From Cladophialophora immunda (Eukaryota > Ascomycota > Eurotiomycetes > Chaetothyriales > Herpotrichiellaceae): a stretch of DNA of 64,000 nucleotides. Below the pieces are notes generated by a model. It was not told the origin of the DNA and did not search any database. It was given only the letters and a program-made list of their open reading frames with translations. Shown here one piece after another: positions 20,931 through 32,816 of this stretch. How positions within the stretch are numbered: position 1 is the first letter of the stretch; the number at the start of each line of letters is the position of its first letter. The translations under genes were made by a program, and so were the position numbers. Location: the NCBI RefSeq assembly GCF_000835495.1, contig NW_015622541.1, positions 7,688,001 through 7,752,000 of the forward strand. Reading direction: 5' to 3'.

Positions 20931-21958
20931 GGTTGGCGTTGAATGTCAATGCTATCGACATACCCATAGACTTGGTTAGAGGCGCAAAAGACAGGGGCCC
21001 AAAAGTCCTATTGCTCTCAGAAAATCTCATTGAAGGTCTCCTACCAACACCAATAATAGGCCTGTTCTTTCCGAACTTGATGTGCGAAAAAAATACTTTG
21101 CGACCTTTCCTTGAACCAGCAGAGCAATCTATCGTGAACATCAGAGATTCGCTTATGAGACAACCTCATCTGTCCTCACAATTTGCTTCCTGGGCAATTC
21201 CAGATTATTCGTTCCAGCCTTGCAAACGACTATCCGAATGGGATCCATACTAGCTTCACGCGGCGGGGCAATGAGGGGAATTCTTGTGCCATTACCAGAA
21301 CAGCAACAGTATACCGAGGGTAGCCAGGTTTACGAGCAAGTCAAGCTGAGAGTCCTATACGGGATATTCTTGCAATTGAAAAGACAGCAGGGCTAGACGT
21401 GTTTTAGGTGGCGACCCGAGGCCCGAGGAGCGCAAATGGAATAGCTTCGAGACGCTGTACATCGTCGCTCCGCATGCGGACGTTATCTCCATCATGCCAC
21501 TTCCTTGGAGGACATGCGGAGGAGCATCCACATGTACTTACAAGGAGTCTGATTTGATAGCGAAGGCAAGGGTCGTCGAGAGGACTATCTGATATTGTCC
21601 TGCTCAGATACGGCCCCCTCGCGCTTCACACCCCAAGTTCATCAGCGTTGCGAACTCTAGGTTGCCAGTGGACCTACCCTACCTCTGTATATATTCGACC
21701 TCCATCCGAGGCCCAGGACTTGGTGACAATGCTTCGACCAGGTCTGATGGGAGGAACCTACCGGTGATACGGCTATCTACTGCTTATGCTCTTACTTGTT
21801 TCGTCAACACCGAGGCTGTACACGGTTAAATCTTATCGTTCAGCTCCTCCCCAAAGGATTCCGGATCTGTGGTACTTGAAAGTCTTGGTATATCTTGGTT
21901 TGCGCAGCACTCTAATGCATTTGGATGAAAACACCATCTATCTTTCGTTAGAGCAAAA
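20931..21958. promoter_or_regulatory. LYS2 3' region and promoter of the Baeyer-Villiger monooxygenase
   Basis: About 1 kb without coding potential. It contains the perfect 12-base palindrome TCCGCATGCGGA at 21469-21480 and a second half site CATGCGGA at 21513-21520, a CCG-N4-CGG geometry of the kind bound by Zn2Cys6 dimers. This is suggestive because such a regulator is encoded nearby, but not proven. Confidence 0.4.
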
Positions 21959-23908
21959 ATGTCTGTCGAAACGCTTTCGGTTTCCCAAGTGGCTGAGCCT
22001 GTCCTTACCAAGTCCAGTAACCTGACGGTTAAAGAAGTTGAAGACGATCTGGGATTCGATCCTGATGCCCTCAAGGCCAAGTACCTTGCTGAACGGGAGA
22101 AACGTATCCGCGCCAATCCCAATGGAGTGGAACAGTACCGTGCGATTGAAGGCTCGCTGTCCCATTATCTCGATGATCCATGGGCAGGTCAAGATGACAA
22201 ACGCGAACCGTTGGACATCAGCACCGAAGTTGTAATCATCGGCGCTGGGTACGGAGGGGAGTTGATGGCACATAACCTCAAGCAGAATGGGATCGAAGAT
22301 TTCAAGATCATTGAGAAAGGTTCGGACTTTGGGGGAGTTTGGTGGGTTCATCCTTCCCTCATTATTGATTTCAGCCCTGACTTGTAGTGTTCTAGGTACT
22401 GGAACCGATATCCAGGAGTCCAATGCGATATTGAATCCTATGTCTACATGCCCATGCTGGACCACGTTGGATATGTCCCCACAGAAAAGTATGCGCGTGG
22501 ACCCGAACTTTTGCAACACGCACAGAAACTGGCCAAAGAACTTGGACTTTACGAAAAGGCAGTCTTCAAAACTGAGATTCTAAGCATTCACTGGCAAGAA
22601 GAGACCGCGACTTACTCAATCAAAACGAACCACAACGACAACATCCAGGCACGCTTCGTTGTAGGCGTTGCCGGGTCACTACACCGACCGAAACTCCCAG
22701 GCTTCCCAGGGATCGAAACTTTTAAGGGCCACAGCTTTCACTCCAGCCGTTGGGATTACAAGTACACGGGCGGAGACGCCACTGGAGGAGGGCTTGTTAA
22801 TCTTACTGATAAGAAAGTTGCAATTGTTGGGACTGGAGCTACCGCCGTCCAGATTGTGCCAAATATCGCGCCTTGGTGCAAGCAGCTCTATGTCTTCCAA
22901 CGAACACCCTCGTCCATTGATGTGCGGAACAACAGACCTACGGATCCAGATTGGGCTAAAAGCCTTACTGGGAGATGGCAGAAAGAGCGAATGGATAACT
23001 TCAACACGATCGTCTGCGGCGGACATCAAGACGTCGATTTGGTCAACGACGGTTGGACAGACATTATTCGTAACCTATATCCCTCCCGAGAAGCAGCAGG
23101 AGCAATGGGAAAAGAAGAGATGGCCAAACGGCGACAAATTCTAGACTTTCAGAAGATGGAACAAATCCGCAAGCGCGTCAATGCCATAGTCCAGGACCCT
23201 GTGACGGCTGAGAGCTTGAAGCCGTACTACAATCAATTTTGCAAGCGGCCTTGCTTCCACGACGAATATCTCGCGGCCTTCAATCGGCCCAACGTACAAC
23301 TTGTCGACACCAAAGGCCAAGGTATAGACCGCCTGACCGAGAAAGGAGTGGTCGCCAACGGGGAGGAGTTTGAAATTGATTGCTTGATCTATGCCACAGG
23401 TTTTGAACGTGCCACTAGCTGGAGCCACCGCGCTGGCATGGAGGTCTATGGCCGTGATGGGAAGATCCTCGGGGAGAAGTTCTCAGACGGCCCCAGCACC
23501 TTCCAGGGCTGGGTCAGCAAGGACTTCCCGAACTTCTTTATGATCACGACCCTTCAGGCTTTTGTGACGGCGAATTTCCTCCACACCACCGCGATCCAGG
23601 CAGAGCATCTCGCCTATGTGGTTGCGGAATGCAAGAAGAGAAACATCCGCTCGGTTGAGCCGACCCAGGAGGCCGAGGACAAGTGGGTCGAGACGATCAT
23701 CGAGTCGGGCGTCAACTCGAGAGCCTTCCACACGGAATGCACGCCCGGGTATTACAACAATGAAGGCCAGATCACCCGGAAGCTGGCGAAGAACCAGTGG
23801 TACGGAGGCAGTCCGTTGTGGGTCATTAATATGCTGAGGGAATGGCGCGAGGCTGGCAAACTCGAGGGTCTCGCAACAACTTTTCACCCCGAATCTGATA
23901 CTGCCTAG
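21959..23908 (+). CDS. FAD-dependent Baeyer-Villiger monooxygenase
   Basis: NADPH/FAD enzyme that inserts an oxygen atom next to a carbonyl, turning ketones into esters or lactones. Two exons, 21959-22341 and 22396-23908, joined so that the FAD-domain segment reads GGVWYWNRYPG; 631 residues. Seen motifs are the FAD-binding GAGYGG at residue 95, the BVMO fingerprint FxGxxxHxxxW(D) complete at residues 237-248, the NADPH-binding VGTGATAVQ and a C-terminal YATGFE. A flavin-containing N-oxide-type monooxygenase is less likely, since the fingerprint is the BVMO form. Like steroid and phenylacetone monooxygenases it has a long N-terminal extension (about 85 residues). Neighbouring SDRs could supply the ketone and the thioesterase could process a downstream acid. 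The substrate is unknown. Confidence 0.93.
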
Positions 23909-24265
23909 ACCGCCTTTGATTGGGGCAACTGGGGCGTTTTCCTCTTTTTTGATGGCTTGTGTTGATAGTCTTCTAGGATCTAGTAGCTACTGCATCAATA
24001 AGATATGAATTGGCAACCTGGAACCTGCCACGAACATGATTCCTGACTCCTTCTTCCAACAGATTCTGCCAATGCATTCATGGCATTATTCCATCTTCTT
24101 TCTTGGTGATGCATCATTAACTTTCTCAGTGCGACAGAAATGGGGCCACACCTTTCATTCTGGCATTTGAAGGAGCCAAACGCATGGATTTATGATGTCC
24201 GTGACAGATATCATCTTTAAACGCTATCGATGTTGCACAAAAGAAGCAGTACAGTTTCACCAACA
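23909..24265. other. convergent 3' intergenic region
   Basis: 357 bases between the stop codons of the plus-strand monooxygenase and the minus-strand SDR; A/T-richer than its surroundings, as expected for two 3' UTRs. Nothing else seen. Confidence 0.6.
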
Positions 24266-25298
24266 TCAGTAGAGCTTGACATCCAGCTTCGACATGGCTT
24301 CACCCAATCCTCCGCCACAGATAAACGCGGCCTTGTCATCGCTGAACTCTGGTCGCTGCCTGTAATGGACGTTTTCGCCACTGCATTCGGCAGCCTGCCC
24401 CGTCAAGCTACTATCATCAATAAAACTCATGAAAGCCTTGACAATGGTAGAAGCTGGCGTGATGTATTCCTCTGGGCAAGTGAAGGAATAGATTTTCGTC
24501 AACGCCGTGTGGACAAGACCTGGTAGAAATGAGCGTTGGCAGCCCTTACCCGGGAGCACGGCAAATTACCTGGGCAAATGCAGTTCACAGTGATGGGTTC
24601 CCCGAGTTCCTTGAGTCGTTGGCCCAAGGACCTTGTCAATCCGACAACCTGCGAAGGTCAATGTCAGTCAGTCACATTCCCATCCTGTGAGAACAGGCAT
24701 GAAGGTTTTACCCCAGACTTTGCAGCCGAATACAGCGGAACGGTACTTCCGGTGTAAATCCCGGCCATGCTGGAGGTGAAGATGAGCTTGCCGGCCTTGT
24801 CTGGGTTCTTGCGGAAGTAGTGGAACGCCAGCCACGCGCAGTAGATTGGTCCGTAGAGATCAATATCAATCACGGCCGTGTTGGGCTTCGGAGGCGTGCC
24901 ATCTTCTCGGTCTTGCTGCTGTGCGTAGAAGCTGATCCGGTCGCCAATCCCCTGTGGTCCTAGAGTCAGATTCATGAATGCAACCTTCCTCGTGTGGGCG
25001 GAGAGTCGGGGTATACAGCATTGCCATAGACCGCATCAAGCCGTTCCCATTCTTTCCAGGTTCGAGCAAACGCAGCCGCGATCTCTTCGTAGTCTGCCAC
25101 ATTTGCCTTGATGAAGATCGCCTGGCGCCCGCACGCCTTTGCGACCGCTTGCCCGGTTTCCTCGTTGTAGTCGACGATAGCTACGTTCCAGCCCAGTTTC
25201 AGGAGGTGCTCGACCACGGCAAGCCCCATTCCAGATGCGCCTCCTGTGACAAGGCATACAGGGGCACCGCTACGCGCATCACCATTGAGAGTGCTCAT
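24266..25298 (-). CDS. short-chain dehydrogenase/reductase 1 (4 exons)
   Basis: NAD(P)-dependent alcohol/ketone oxidoreductase of the classical SDR type, 284 residues, similar in style to fungal 15-hydroxyprostaglandin-dehydrogenase-like SDRs. Exons in coding order: 25298-25017, 24951-24712, 24648-24570, 24519-24266; phases are consistent. The cofactor motif TGGASGMG lies at the N-terminus, the structural NAG motif is created only by joining exons 1 and 2, and the catalytic YSAAK lies at the end of exon 2 before VVGLTRSLGQRL. The start at 25298 (MSTLNGD) is preferred over an in-frame non-ATG extension. It is convergent with the monooxygenase and divergent from the Zn2Cys6 regulator, so it may share the regulator's promoter region. 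The natural reaction may be oxidation of an alcohol to the ketone used by the monooxygenase. Confidence 0.9.
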
Positions 25299-26782
25299 TT
25301 TTGCCTTAGTTGCCGCGAGCTGGATGGATAGCAAAGTACTTGAGATGGGGAATGTTTCTGGATACCTCCCCAAACATTTCCCACTGTCTTCTGCTCAGAG
25401 TTATCAAACAGCAAGTATGCCAGAAGCGTTTACGTGATCACACGCACAGGCGATGTCAAACCGAGGGTCTTTGCGAAAAAGGGGTTAACCGGACCCCAGG
25501 GTGGGGTAAAGACCATGGCCACACCAATGCACTCCCCGGACGACTGCACATGCCGAAACCCTGTTCCAACGGCTAGGAATCGAAGAGAGTTGGCTCGCCA
25601 AGGGGGTGGTACTTGCTTCTTTTGTATGCCAGATAACCGAGGGCATCGCTCTGCAAGCCGCGGGCACCTGCTGCGACATACTCATTAACCCAGGTGTTTC
25701 TGGCGACTGTAAATCTGCCCCCGGTCACATTCTGTAACATTTGACTACGTGAATGGATTGAATGGCAGGCGCCGGGCAACCTTTCGCCGCTGGCGCAGCC
25801 CTGGGCCTCGTTCTCGCGATCTCTGTTCGGGAATGGCCTCAGGAAATCGCCCCTCGCGCACTACGGCGGCCTCGTATATTCTTCAACAAGCAAAGGCCGA
25901 GGCAGCAGCCTCGAGCTTGTGCACTCGATCTTGAAGATGTCCACCCGTTGCTCTGTTCGCATGGGGGCACACACCGTCGAAGCTGCTTTCGGCCACTCAG
26001 AGACTATGGCGCCATGAATGAGGCACGGGTGATCTCAGCGAGCAAATGCACAACAAGAGCCACGCGGCGCAAGTGCTGGCATTATCTGAAAAAGAAGATG
26101 TTTCCAATTCGAGGATTGGGGCCGATTGAGAGTTCTCTGTGAACGGCCTTAATGAATAGGACGGCAGTAACCATGGTAAGTAAGACCAGGTGGATGGGCC
26201 CCACGACAGACCACTTATCATTTTTGTTCAGGAGTCACTATAGCCACAAGTAAAAGTGAGCGCCAAGATGCTCTTGGTGCTTCGCAGCTTCCATGCCGCT
26301 GTGAAATACGCTTCATATTGAAAATATCGTCGTCTTCATTCAAACATAATCTTCTTTGTATTCCCCGAGTCGAACAGCCCACCCCAAGATGAACGTTGTG
26401 GGGTTCCTGCGTAGAATGCTCTAGGTATCTCTCTATGTTCTTCGTAAGCAACAGCGCCAGAGTTTACTACGCGGGTAGGCCGCAGGAAGCTCCCTGGTGG
26501 ATCTCAGTGGCCTCGTGTTATATGCAGCCTTGTTTTAACCAGGCTATGTGCGAGTGCTATTTGATTGGCCGAGATCAGGAGGGTTCGCTAGACTGGAGAC
26601 CCTGCGGAGAGACGCTAGCCTGATTAGGCATATAGCTCTCCAGTTTCCGGTGGAACTTCCTTCGTAACCGACAATCCCCGCATTCCCGTGGTGGCGCAAG
26701 CATGCGATTAACCCGAGGATAACTCGAACTATCGACGCCTACAGCACACTTCCTTTTTACATGAATAAGAAAACAAGCTTCG
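25299..26782. promoter_or_regulatory. divergent promoter region of SDR 1 and the Zn2Cys6 regulator
   Basis: About 1.5 kb between divergent start codons. Open frames in it show no family resemblance. It probably carries cis elements of both genes, but no specific site could be called with confidence. Confidence 0.5.
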
Positions 26783-29219
26783 ATGCTTCTTGACATCGCG
26801 ATTTCCCATATCAATCTACCCGCCATGCACCCAGCAGAATCGCCGCCGTCGACCTCGTCGCCGTTGTCGGTTTCGGATCGGCAGCGAACTGGATCTCAAG
26901 GCCAGGCGGCAGATGCGATCGGGGCACAGTCCCGCGCGAAGAAAGGTGTCACCCATCGTCGAGCTACCCAGGCATGCCTGCGCTGTCGCTCTCGCAAGGT
27001 CAGATGTGATGTCACCCACAAGGCTGGCTACTGCACCAACTGTTTGCTAGACGGTGCAGAATGTCGAGTTATGAAGTGCAGGCGTCGTGGCCACAGAACT
27101 AGTGAGCATTACGCTCTGCAAGCTTCACAGAATTTGGATTCAAACCGAAATGCGAGCGTCGGATCGACGACCCTTGCTGGAGAAGGGGCCTTCTTGATTG
27201 AGCGACCTCCCGAGACACCTGAAGAAACAAGGCAATCGGCAAATGAATGGGAAGATCGAGAGAGCACCCGACCAGATGCCAGTCTCAGTTCCTTGCAGCA
27301 GTCGAGACTGGGTCGAGGCAGCTCCGTTTCCAAGGCACCAGAGTCGCACGGCTTCATACTGTCCTTGTCGGAGCAACCGGACCTTCCAATCCCAAACGAT
27401 ACAGTTGAGCAGGATGAAAGCCCTGTCGACAGAAACGACGGTTTGCTTTCAGCCCCATCTACGCCACCGCCCCTTCCGCAAAATGGACCAGGCTGGCACA
27501 CAGCCTTGCCGGATTTCATTGAAGCCTTCCCTCTGCGCAGCCCCAACGACCTAGAATTCTTGAGGCAGAGGTCGGTTTTTGTCTTACCGCCGCCACAACT
27601 CCAACGCGTGATAATCGACCGGTTCACCGAGTTCGTGCATCCGCTCCTCCCAGTCTTAGATCTCCCGGCGTTCCGAGGAGCAATATTTGGTGAGAAGCCA
27701 GGACAGAGGGTGTCTTTGCTTCTCTTCCACGCTGTCATGTTCGCTGGAGTGGGAGCCGTTGAAAGTGAGATTGTTCTCCGGCAAGCTTACATGAGTAAGA
27801 CTACCGCTAGGCAGACGTTTTACGAGAAGGCCAAGGTGAGAATGCCGAATGTATGTCCTTGATGCAGAATCTGACGCGGTGGACCAGACGCTCTTTGAAC
27901 TGGAGACGGAGAAAGATCGTATTGTTATCTGTCAAGCATCGCTCTTTCTCATCGGATGGGCCAGTAGGAGTAACTTGAAGGATGCCACTTACTGGCTCGG
28001 CACTGCCATTTCCCAGGCTCACGTTCTGAAATTGCACCGATCAGAGCAGACCAGCTCAATGAATCCCCCTAAACAGCACCGGAAGCGGAATCTTCGCCGG
28101 ATATTGTGGTGGAGTATTCTCATGAAAGAATGCGATCTTTGCATGTCCATCGGTCAGCCACCGCGCGTATGGCCATTCGGCACGCCAATGTTGACCATGA
28201 GCGATCTTGGGCTGGAGGAGACGGGAGCTCTTACGATCGACAGCCTTGCCCCTCAATCCCAACAAGCGCTCGATCCACTTTCCCCGGCGCTCGCCACGGT
28301 GTGCATCTTGAAAGCTAAGCTTTGCTGGCATATCTATCGCATCATGCGCAACATACACGAAGACCTTTCGCCCTGGGATGGTCAGCCATGCGCCAACCCA
28401 CTACCATTTCTGAGACAATACATGGTCCAAGAACTTTACCGTTGGCGGTCAGAGATTCCCATCGAGCTAAACAGCAAAAATCTGCTCCGGGACGGGTTAG
28501 GGGGTACTCCACGCAGTGTCACGTGGGCAGTATCCGTGGTTGAGATGATATACTGCGCCGCACACTTCCTCGTCCACCGGGACGGTATGCTCATGGACGA
28601 TATCTCGGAGCACATCAGCCCAGACTCTGTCACTGACCGCTGTCCGCCCACAGACTATAGCCGGTGCTTCCTACGCCAGGCCGCCAATGAAACAACTGAG
28701 ATACTGGAAGCGCTTCTTAACTGCGGACTGGCGAGGTTTTTACCTCCCTCTTCCCTGATCAACATGTGCCTGGCTGCCTCGACCTTGTTCCGAGACGCCA
28801 ATTCCGCCGACCCAGGCACGCGCAAAGCCAGCCTCCAGAAAGTGGATGTGTGTATCAAGGTCTCGAAACTGCTGGCGGACATGGCACCGAGCATGAGGGA
28901 GGTTGTCACAAAAATGCAGGATGCCAGAACAGGATATCAAGGCCGGCCTTCTCGACCAGGACCGCCTTTAAATTCCGGATACGCGCCTCAATCAAACATG
29001 ACCCTGACCCAAGCGAACTTGGAGGACAGGAGTGAAATAGATCATCAATCATTATCGGGCAGCACTTTAGAGGTCAGCAATACCGGTGCCGAGGATGGCA
29101 ATGCCTCAAACGGCTATGTAGCACCGGTGTCATACGAGTGGAACTTGGACGACGAAGACTTCGGTCTCGCGGGGCATGCATTACTGGATTTTGATCTCAA
29201 CGGGTACACTTGGGCATAG
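26783..29219 (+). CDS. Zn(II)2Cys6 transcription factor with fungal-specific TF domain
   Basis: Nuclear DNA-binding regulator of about 794 residues. Exons 26783-27835 and 27888-29219. The intron of 52 bases is set by frame continuity across EKAK|TLFELETEKDRIV; an earlier AG at 27866-27867 gives the wrong phase. The binuclear cluster reads QACLRCRSRKVRCD followed by YCTNCLLDGAEC (about residues 72-95). A basic, Ser/Pro-rich linker leads to the fungal_trans middle homology region from about residue 270 (FTEFVHPLLPVLD, then KECDLCMSIGQPPRVWP). The acidic C-terminus (NLDDEDFGLAGHALLDFDL) looks like an activation domain. Translation could also start at the second ATG at 26825. Its place in the middle of the enzyme group makes it the likely pathway regulator. 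Confidence 0.92.
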
Positions 29220-29731
29220 GGTTTCTAATGATGACGGCAGGTTGTAAATGAGCCGAATTGGGACTTGGGCTGGGGAGAGAATGTTGAGTGCATGTCATGC
29301 ACCACGGGCATAGCCGAGCAGGCTACTTTTCGAGTGTCCGGTAATGGAAATTGAAGTGATATGGGCGCATATATTGTTTATTGTCCGTCCAGAAATACCC
29401 TCCAGCTAGTGCGAGAAACAAAGTTCTCATTCTGTGCCCGTGGCCGACGTGCCGAGCGTGGATCCCCAGTAGAATCCCAATCTGTAAAGAGGGCCGAAAG
29501 AATGAGCAAAAGATCCGTCTGTAGGCGATCACATCCAGGTCGTGACAGTCGCAACAATGCCATATTCGGCCCGAGGTTGGGGTTTGGGTATCACGGCGGC
29601 TTCGCATGCCTCCTAATAAAGCGGGGGAACGCGGGCATGACATATTACCAGGCTGGTGCTTGAAGGAGGGTTGAGGAACCACTGAGGCTGCCGGAACAAA
29701 GATTTCTCACGTAAACTGTGGTCCGGCGACG
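29220..29731. other. intergenic region, promoter of SDR 2
   Basis: About 0.5 kb between the regulator's stop and the start of SDR 2. No gene or repeat was recognised. Confidence 0.5.
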
Positions 29732-30820
29732 ATGACTGATTTGAACATCACGGACGCCGATATAGGTAAGCCACTCGTTCCCGTCACCGAAGAGATCGGG
29801 ATACATGTCATTGCCGATGGAGGTCGTCTGGGTCGAAGCTGACACAAGTGTCAAAAGGCGACAAGCTCCGAGGGAAGACTGCCGTTGTCACGGGGGGTTC
29901 TTCAGGGATTGGGCTCAGCATTGTGCAGAAGCTCGCGGCGTCGGGCGTGAAGGTCCTGGTCGGGGATGTCCAGCCCCTGAGGGAGGCCGTGGACGGCGTG
30001 CTGTACATGAAGACGGACACAAGCAGCTGGGAGGAGCTGCTCAGTCTCTTCAAACGCGCGGTCAAGGAATGGGGCCGAATCGACATCGTCATCCCCAACG
30101 CCGGGATCGGCGACAAGGGCGATTTCTTCGACAAGGTCGACGAGCACGGCGACCCGGTCAAACCCAGATTCGACTGCCTGAACGTCACGCTGATCGGGCA
30201 GATGTACACGGTGAAGTTGGCCATGCACTACATGCGGCGGCAGGAGCCGCAGGGGGGCGTCATCGTCTCGACCGTGTCGAGGGCCGGGTACGTGGCCGAG
30301 AGCATCCCGGTCTACGGCGCCGCGAAGCACGGCATGGTCGGACTGATGCGGGCACTGCGGCCCCTGACCAAGACCTGGAACATCCGCATCAACAGCATCG
30401 CGCCGGGCATCACGGACACGCCCGCCCTGCGCACGCTCCCGGACCTCGTGCCCAAGCTCTGGAACAGCGGCGTGATCCCCATGAACACCAGCGACGACTG
30501 TGCCCTGGCCGCGGTCTTCCTCTGTGCCAACGCGGACTACAACGGCAGCACGATTTTCATCAACGGCGGGAAATACCGCGAGGTCGAAAGCGGCTATCAG
30601 CGCCATTTGAAGGACATCATGGGCAATGATCCGCGCCTGAGCATGACGCCGGAAGAGAAGAAGATTCTAGGTGAGTGGATCTCCTGCATACTCAGGGATG
30701 CGTGCTGACACCCTAGCGAAGAGGATATCTTTACACCGAGTAGTAAATATTAAGTCCAGACATACCGGGATTGGAAGCGGGAGATCTAGTGTTGAGTCTG
30801 CCGGGGTCACCGAGGGATGA
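29732..30820 (+). CDS. short-chain dehydrogenase/reductase 2
   Basis: Classical SDR, about 285-320 residues. Exon 1 (29732-29765) encodes MTDLNITDADI, the short leader typical of fungal SDRs of this class. Exon 2 starts at 29849 (or at a tandem acceptor nine bases on, 29858), leading into LRGKTAVVTGGSSGIG. The NAG motif is present (IPNAGIG) and the catalytic pair is YGAAK near 30310-30325. The 3' end is uncertain. A GTGAGT donor at 30671 with a GCTGAC branch site and CCCTAG acceptor at 30716 suggests a last exon 30717-30820; if unspliced, translation stops at 30708. Base composition of the coding part is notably GC-rich compared with SDR 1. As a cluster member it may catalyse a second alcohol/ketone step. 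Confidence 0.82.
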
Positions 30821-32816
30821 GGCTGTGCGGACACCGAGATGCCATATCGTTCGGGGAAAGAAGGCTAAGCTCTGTTAGATGGCTATATAAAGTCTCTCAT
30901 GCCTAGGGGTCAGATGGCAAAGATGAAACGGAACGCCTGCCATCTTTTTCTGGGCTGCCCGACCGCCTCGGTTACCTCAGCCTTGCCAAGCTCATCTCTG
31001 ATATACCCATACCTCCGTTATAAAGGCAGGTAGCAGTTGTGCCCCCACCTTCTTGACATGCTGAAACCCTGAGGTTCTCCCGAGTAAAGCATCGCTAGTC
31101 GTTATAAGGAAGAGCACGAATGACCAGCCCGCAATGAATAGCTAGGGGCTCTTCTGCATGATATACCTAACGTTCTGAGCCTTCTTCTATGGTGATGACT
31201 CCGGCCCAACGACGTCAGTGATCGGGTTCCCACGGGTGAGCTGAGCGCCTCCCGAAACTTGGGGCACCGTTGGCGTGCTGAGCAACCTACACGAAGCATG
31301 GTACTTTGACCGGATCGGACGCCGCGTTGCTATGCTCGTTGGGCCAGCTGGCCATTATCATCCCCGCCTCGACCCTCCTGTGCGTGTTCTGAGTCTCGTA
31401 TGAAAACACGGGTGACACGGCGCGAGCGTACATCATCTCGCGGTGGTGGCAATGTTCCTCTTCCTGGTCGGCTACGCGGTGATATTCAACAGCTGCTGCT
31501 TCACAGACATCCCCAAGATCCTGCCGACACCCATCCACATGGAGGAGATCTGCGAGACTGGTGAAGCGGATGGGGATGGCGTAAAGATCGAGACCAAGAA
31601 AGTCAACGCCAATAGCAAGCTGGCCTCCGTTGCAGAGCATTATGAGCATACTGTCTGAAGCGAAGTGGAGTTTTAGATCGCATGCACGAAGTCAGTGTGG
31701 CCCCGCCCAAGCCTTGGTGCCCTCAGGGCTCGAGGACGCTCATAACCCTCGGCCATGTTCTATACAACCTCAGAAACAGAAAGGGAGACAATGAAAAGGA
31801 GTGAAAAAGGGAGTATTCTGCTTTGACCGAGGGAAGGCTGTACCTAAGGGGATATCGGACCGCGGCAACTCGGCAAGCAACGGGGGGCCAATATCACCAC
31901 CACAAGCTTGCTGAGCGGGCACGGGTATCAGCAACGCATCTTTGAAATGAAACAAGCACCGACTAGCCAAAGCCATACTTACTATCCCGAGAAGTAATTA
32001 GCTGCCCGAATGATTTCGACCTTTTGGCAGGGCTGGGTTGAGGGAAGCACAAATGTAAAATCATAGAGCTGCTTCTGCGCATAGCATAGCATAGCACGTA
32101 TCCTCACTCTCAGGAACTCTTCCTGCTCCGTCGCGTAGCAGGTCCATATGATCAAGCGATTGTATTGTTAGGGGTGATATAATAGACTAACTGTGACCGA
32201 GTGCATGGCCCTGATTGACAGAATAGATCTCGACATGCCTGTAACGGGTTTTGCAGTGGATCTCTCGATTCCAGGCGTTTGACCTCCGTCTAGTGGTGTT
32301 TACGGGTAGTCCTGGGAAGAGAGTCCGAGTAGTTTGAAGCCACCGGGAGCCCATCTTGATGACTCTGATATGGCTTCCAGCGGTCCACCGTTTTGTAATC
32401 AAGTCGTACGGATATCTGGTCAAGCGATTTTGTTCGGAAAACTGAGTCGCCGAGGGACGAAGTCGTTGACACGTTCAGATTGACTCGGTCAGACCATTAG
32501 ACCGCCGTCCCAAGATGAGCCTTGTGTGGCGGATTCTCCACTATTATCTAGGTGCCATCCACATAGCCATGCAGCTAGCCGACGAAATTGCTGGATGAAA
32601 TAACTTCCCGATAACTCCTTGTGGTTGTCTCCAAGCCGAGCTAGCTGCTGGGCACGTCGATTCAACTTAATCGGCTATTGCCATGTTGTTATTGGGTGTT
32701 GAGTAGATTCCCAGGACATAACTCGGATAACCCAACCCCAACAGCGACCTCGCATTTTGTTGTTGGTTGAATCGAAATATCTTCGCGGAAGAGCGGACAC
32801 AGAGCCACAACAAGCC
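30821..32816. other. long intergenic region containing a transporter relic
   Basis: About 2 kb, unusually long for this cluster. Apart from the decayed MFS fragment at about 31299-31660 no coherent gene can be built here. Confidence 0.6.
31299..31660 (+). pseudogene. decayed MFS transporter fragment
   Basis: Translating the plus strand in three frames in turn gives pieces of one MFS sugar-porter-like protein in the right order. WYFDRIGRRVAMLVGPAG carries the DRxGRR loop signature. After a shift comes LAIIIPASTLLCVF, with a stop directly after it. After another shift comes VAMFLFLVGYAVIFNSC then ILPTPI, the TM8-9 region with the E(I/L)xPT-like motif. At least two frameshifts and one stop break it, and neither the N-terminal half nor the C-terminal signature is detectable. 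It therefore looks like the remnant of a deleted transporter that may once have served the cluster. The match rests on recognised motifs, not on an alignment. Confidence 0.5.

Noticed and set aside
27863..27867. Acceptor GCAG at 27864-27867 for the regulator's intron
   Set aside because: It gives a shift of frame and an intron of about 32 bases; the AG at 27886-27887 restores the frame with 52 bases.
29848..29850. GTG as start of SDR 2
   Set aside because: Nuclear fungal genes start with ATG; an upstream exon at 29732-29765 with a proper donor supplies the usual SDR leader.
31287..31649. 120-codon minus-strand open frame over the MFS relic
   Set aside because: It has no family pattern; the plus strand holds ordered MFS motifs instead.
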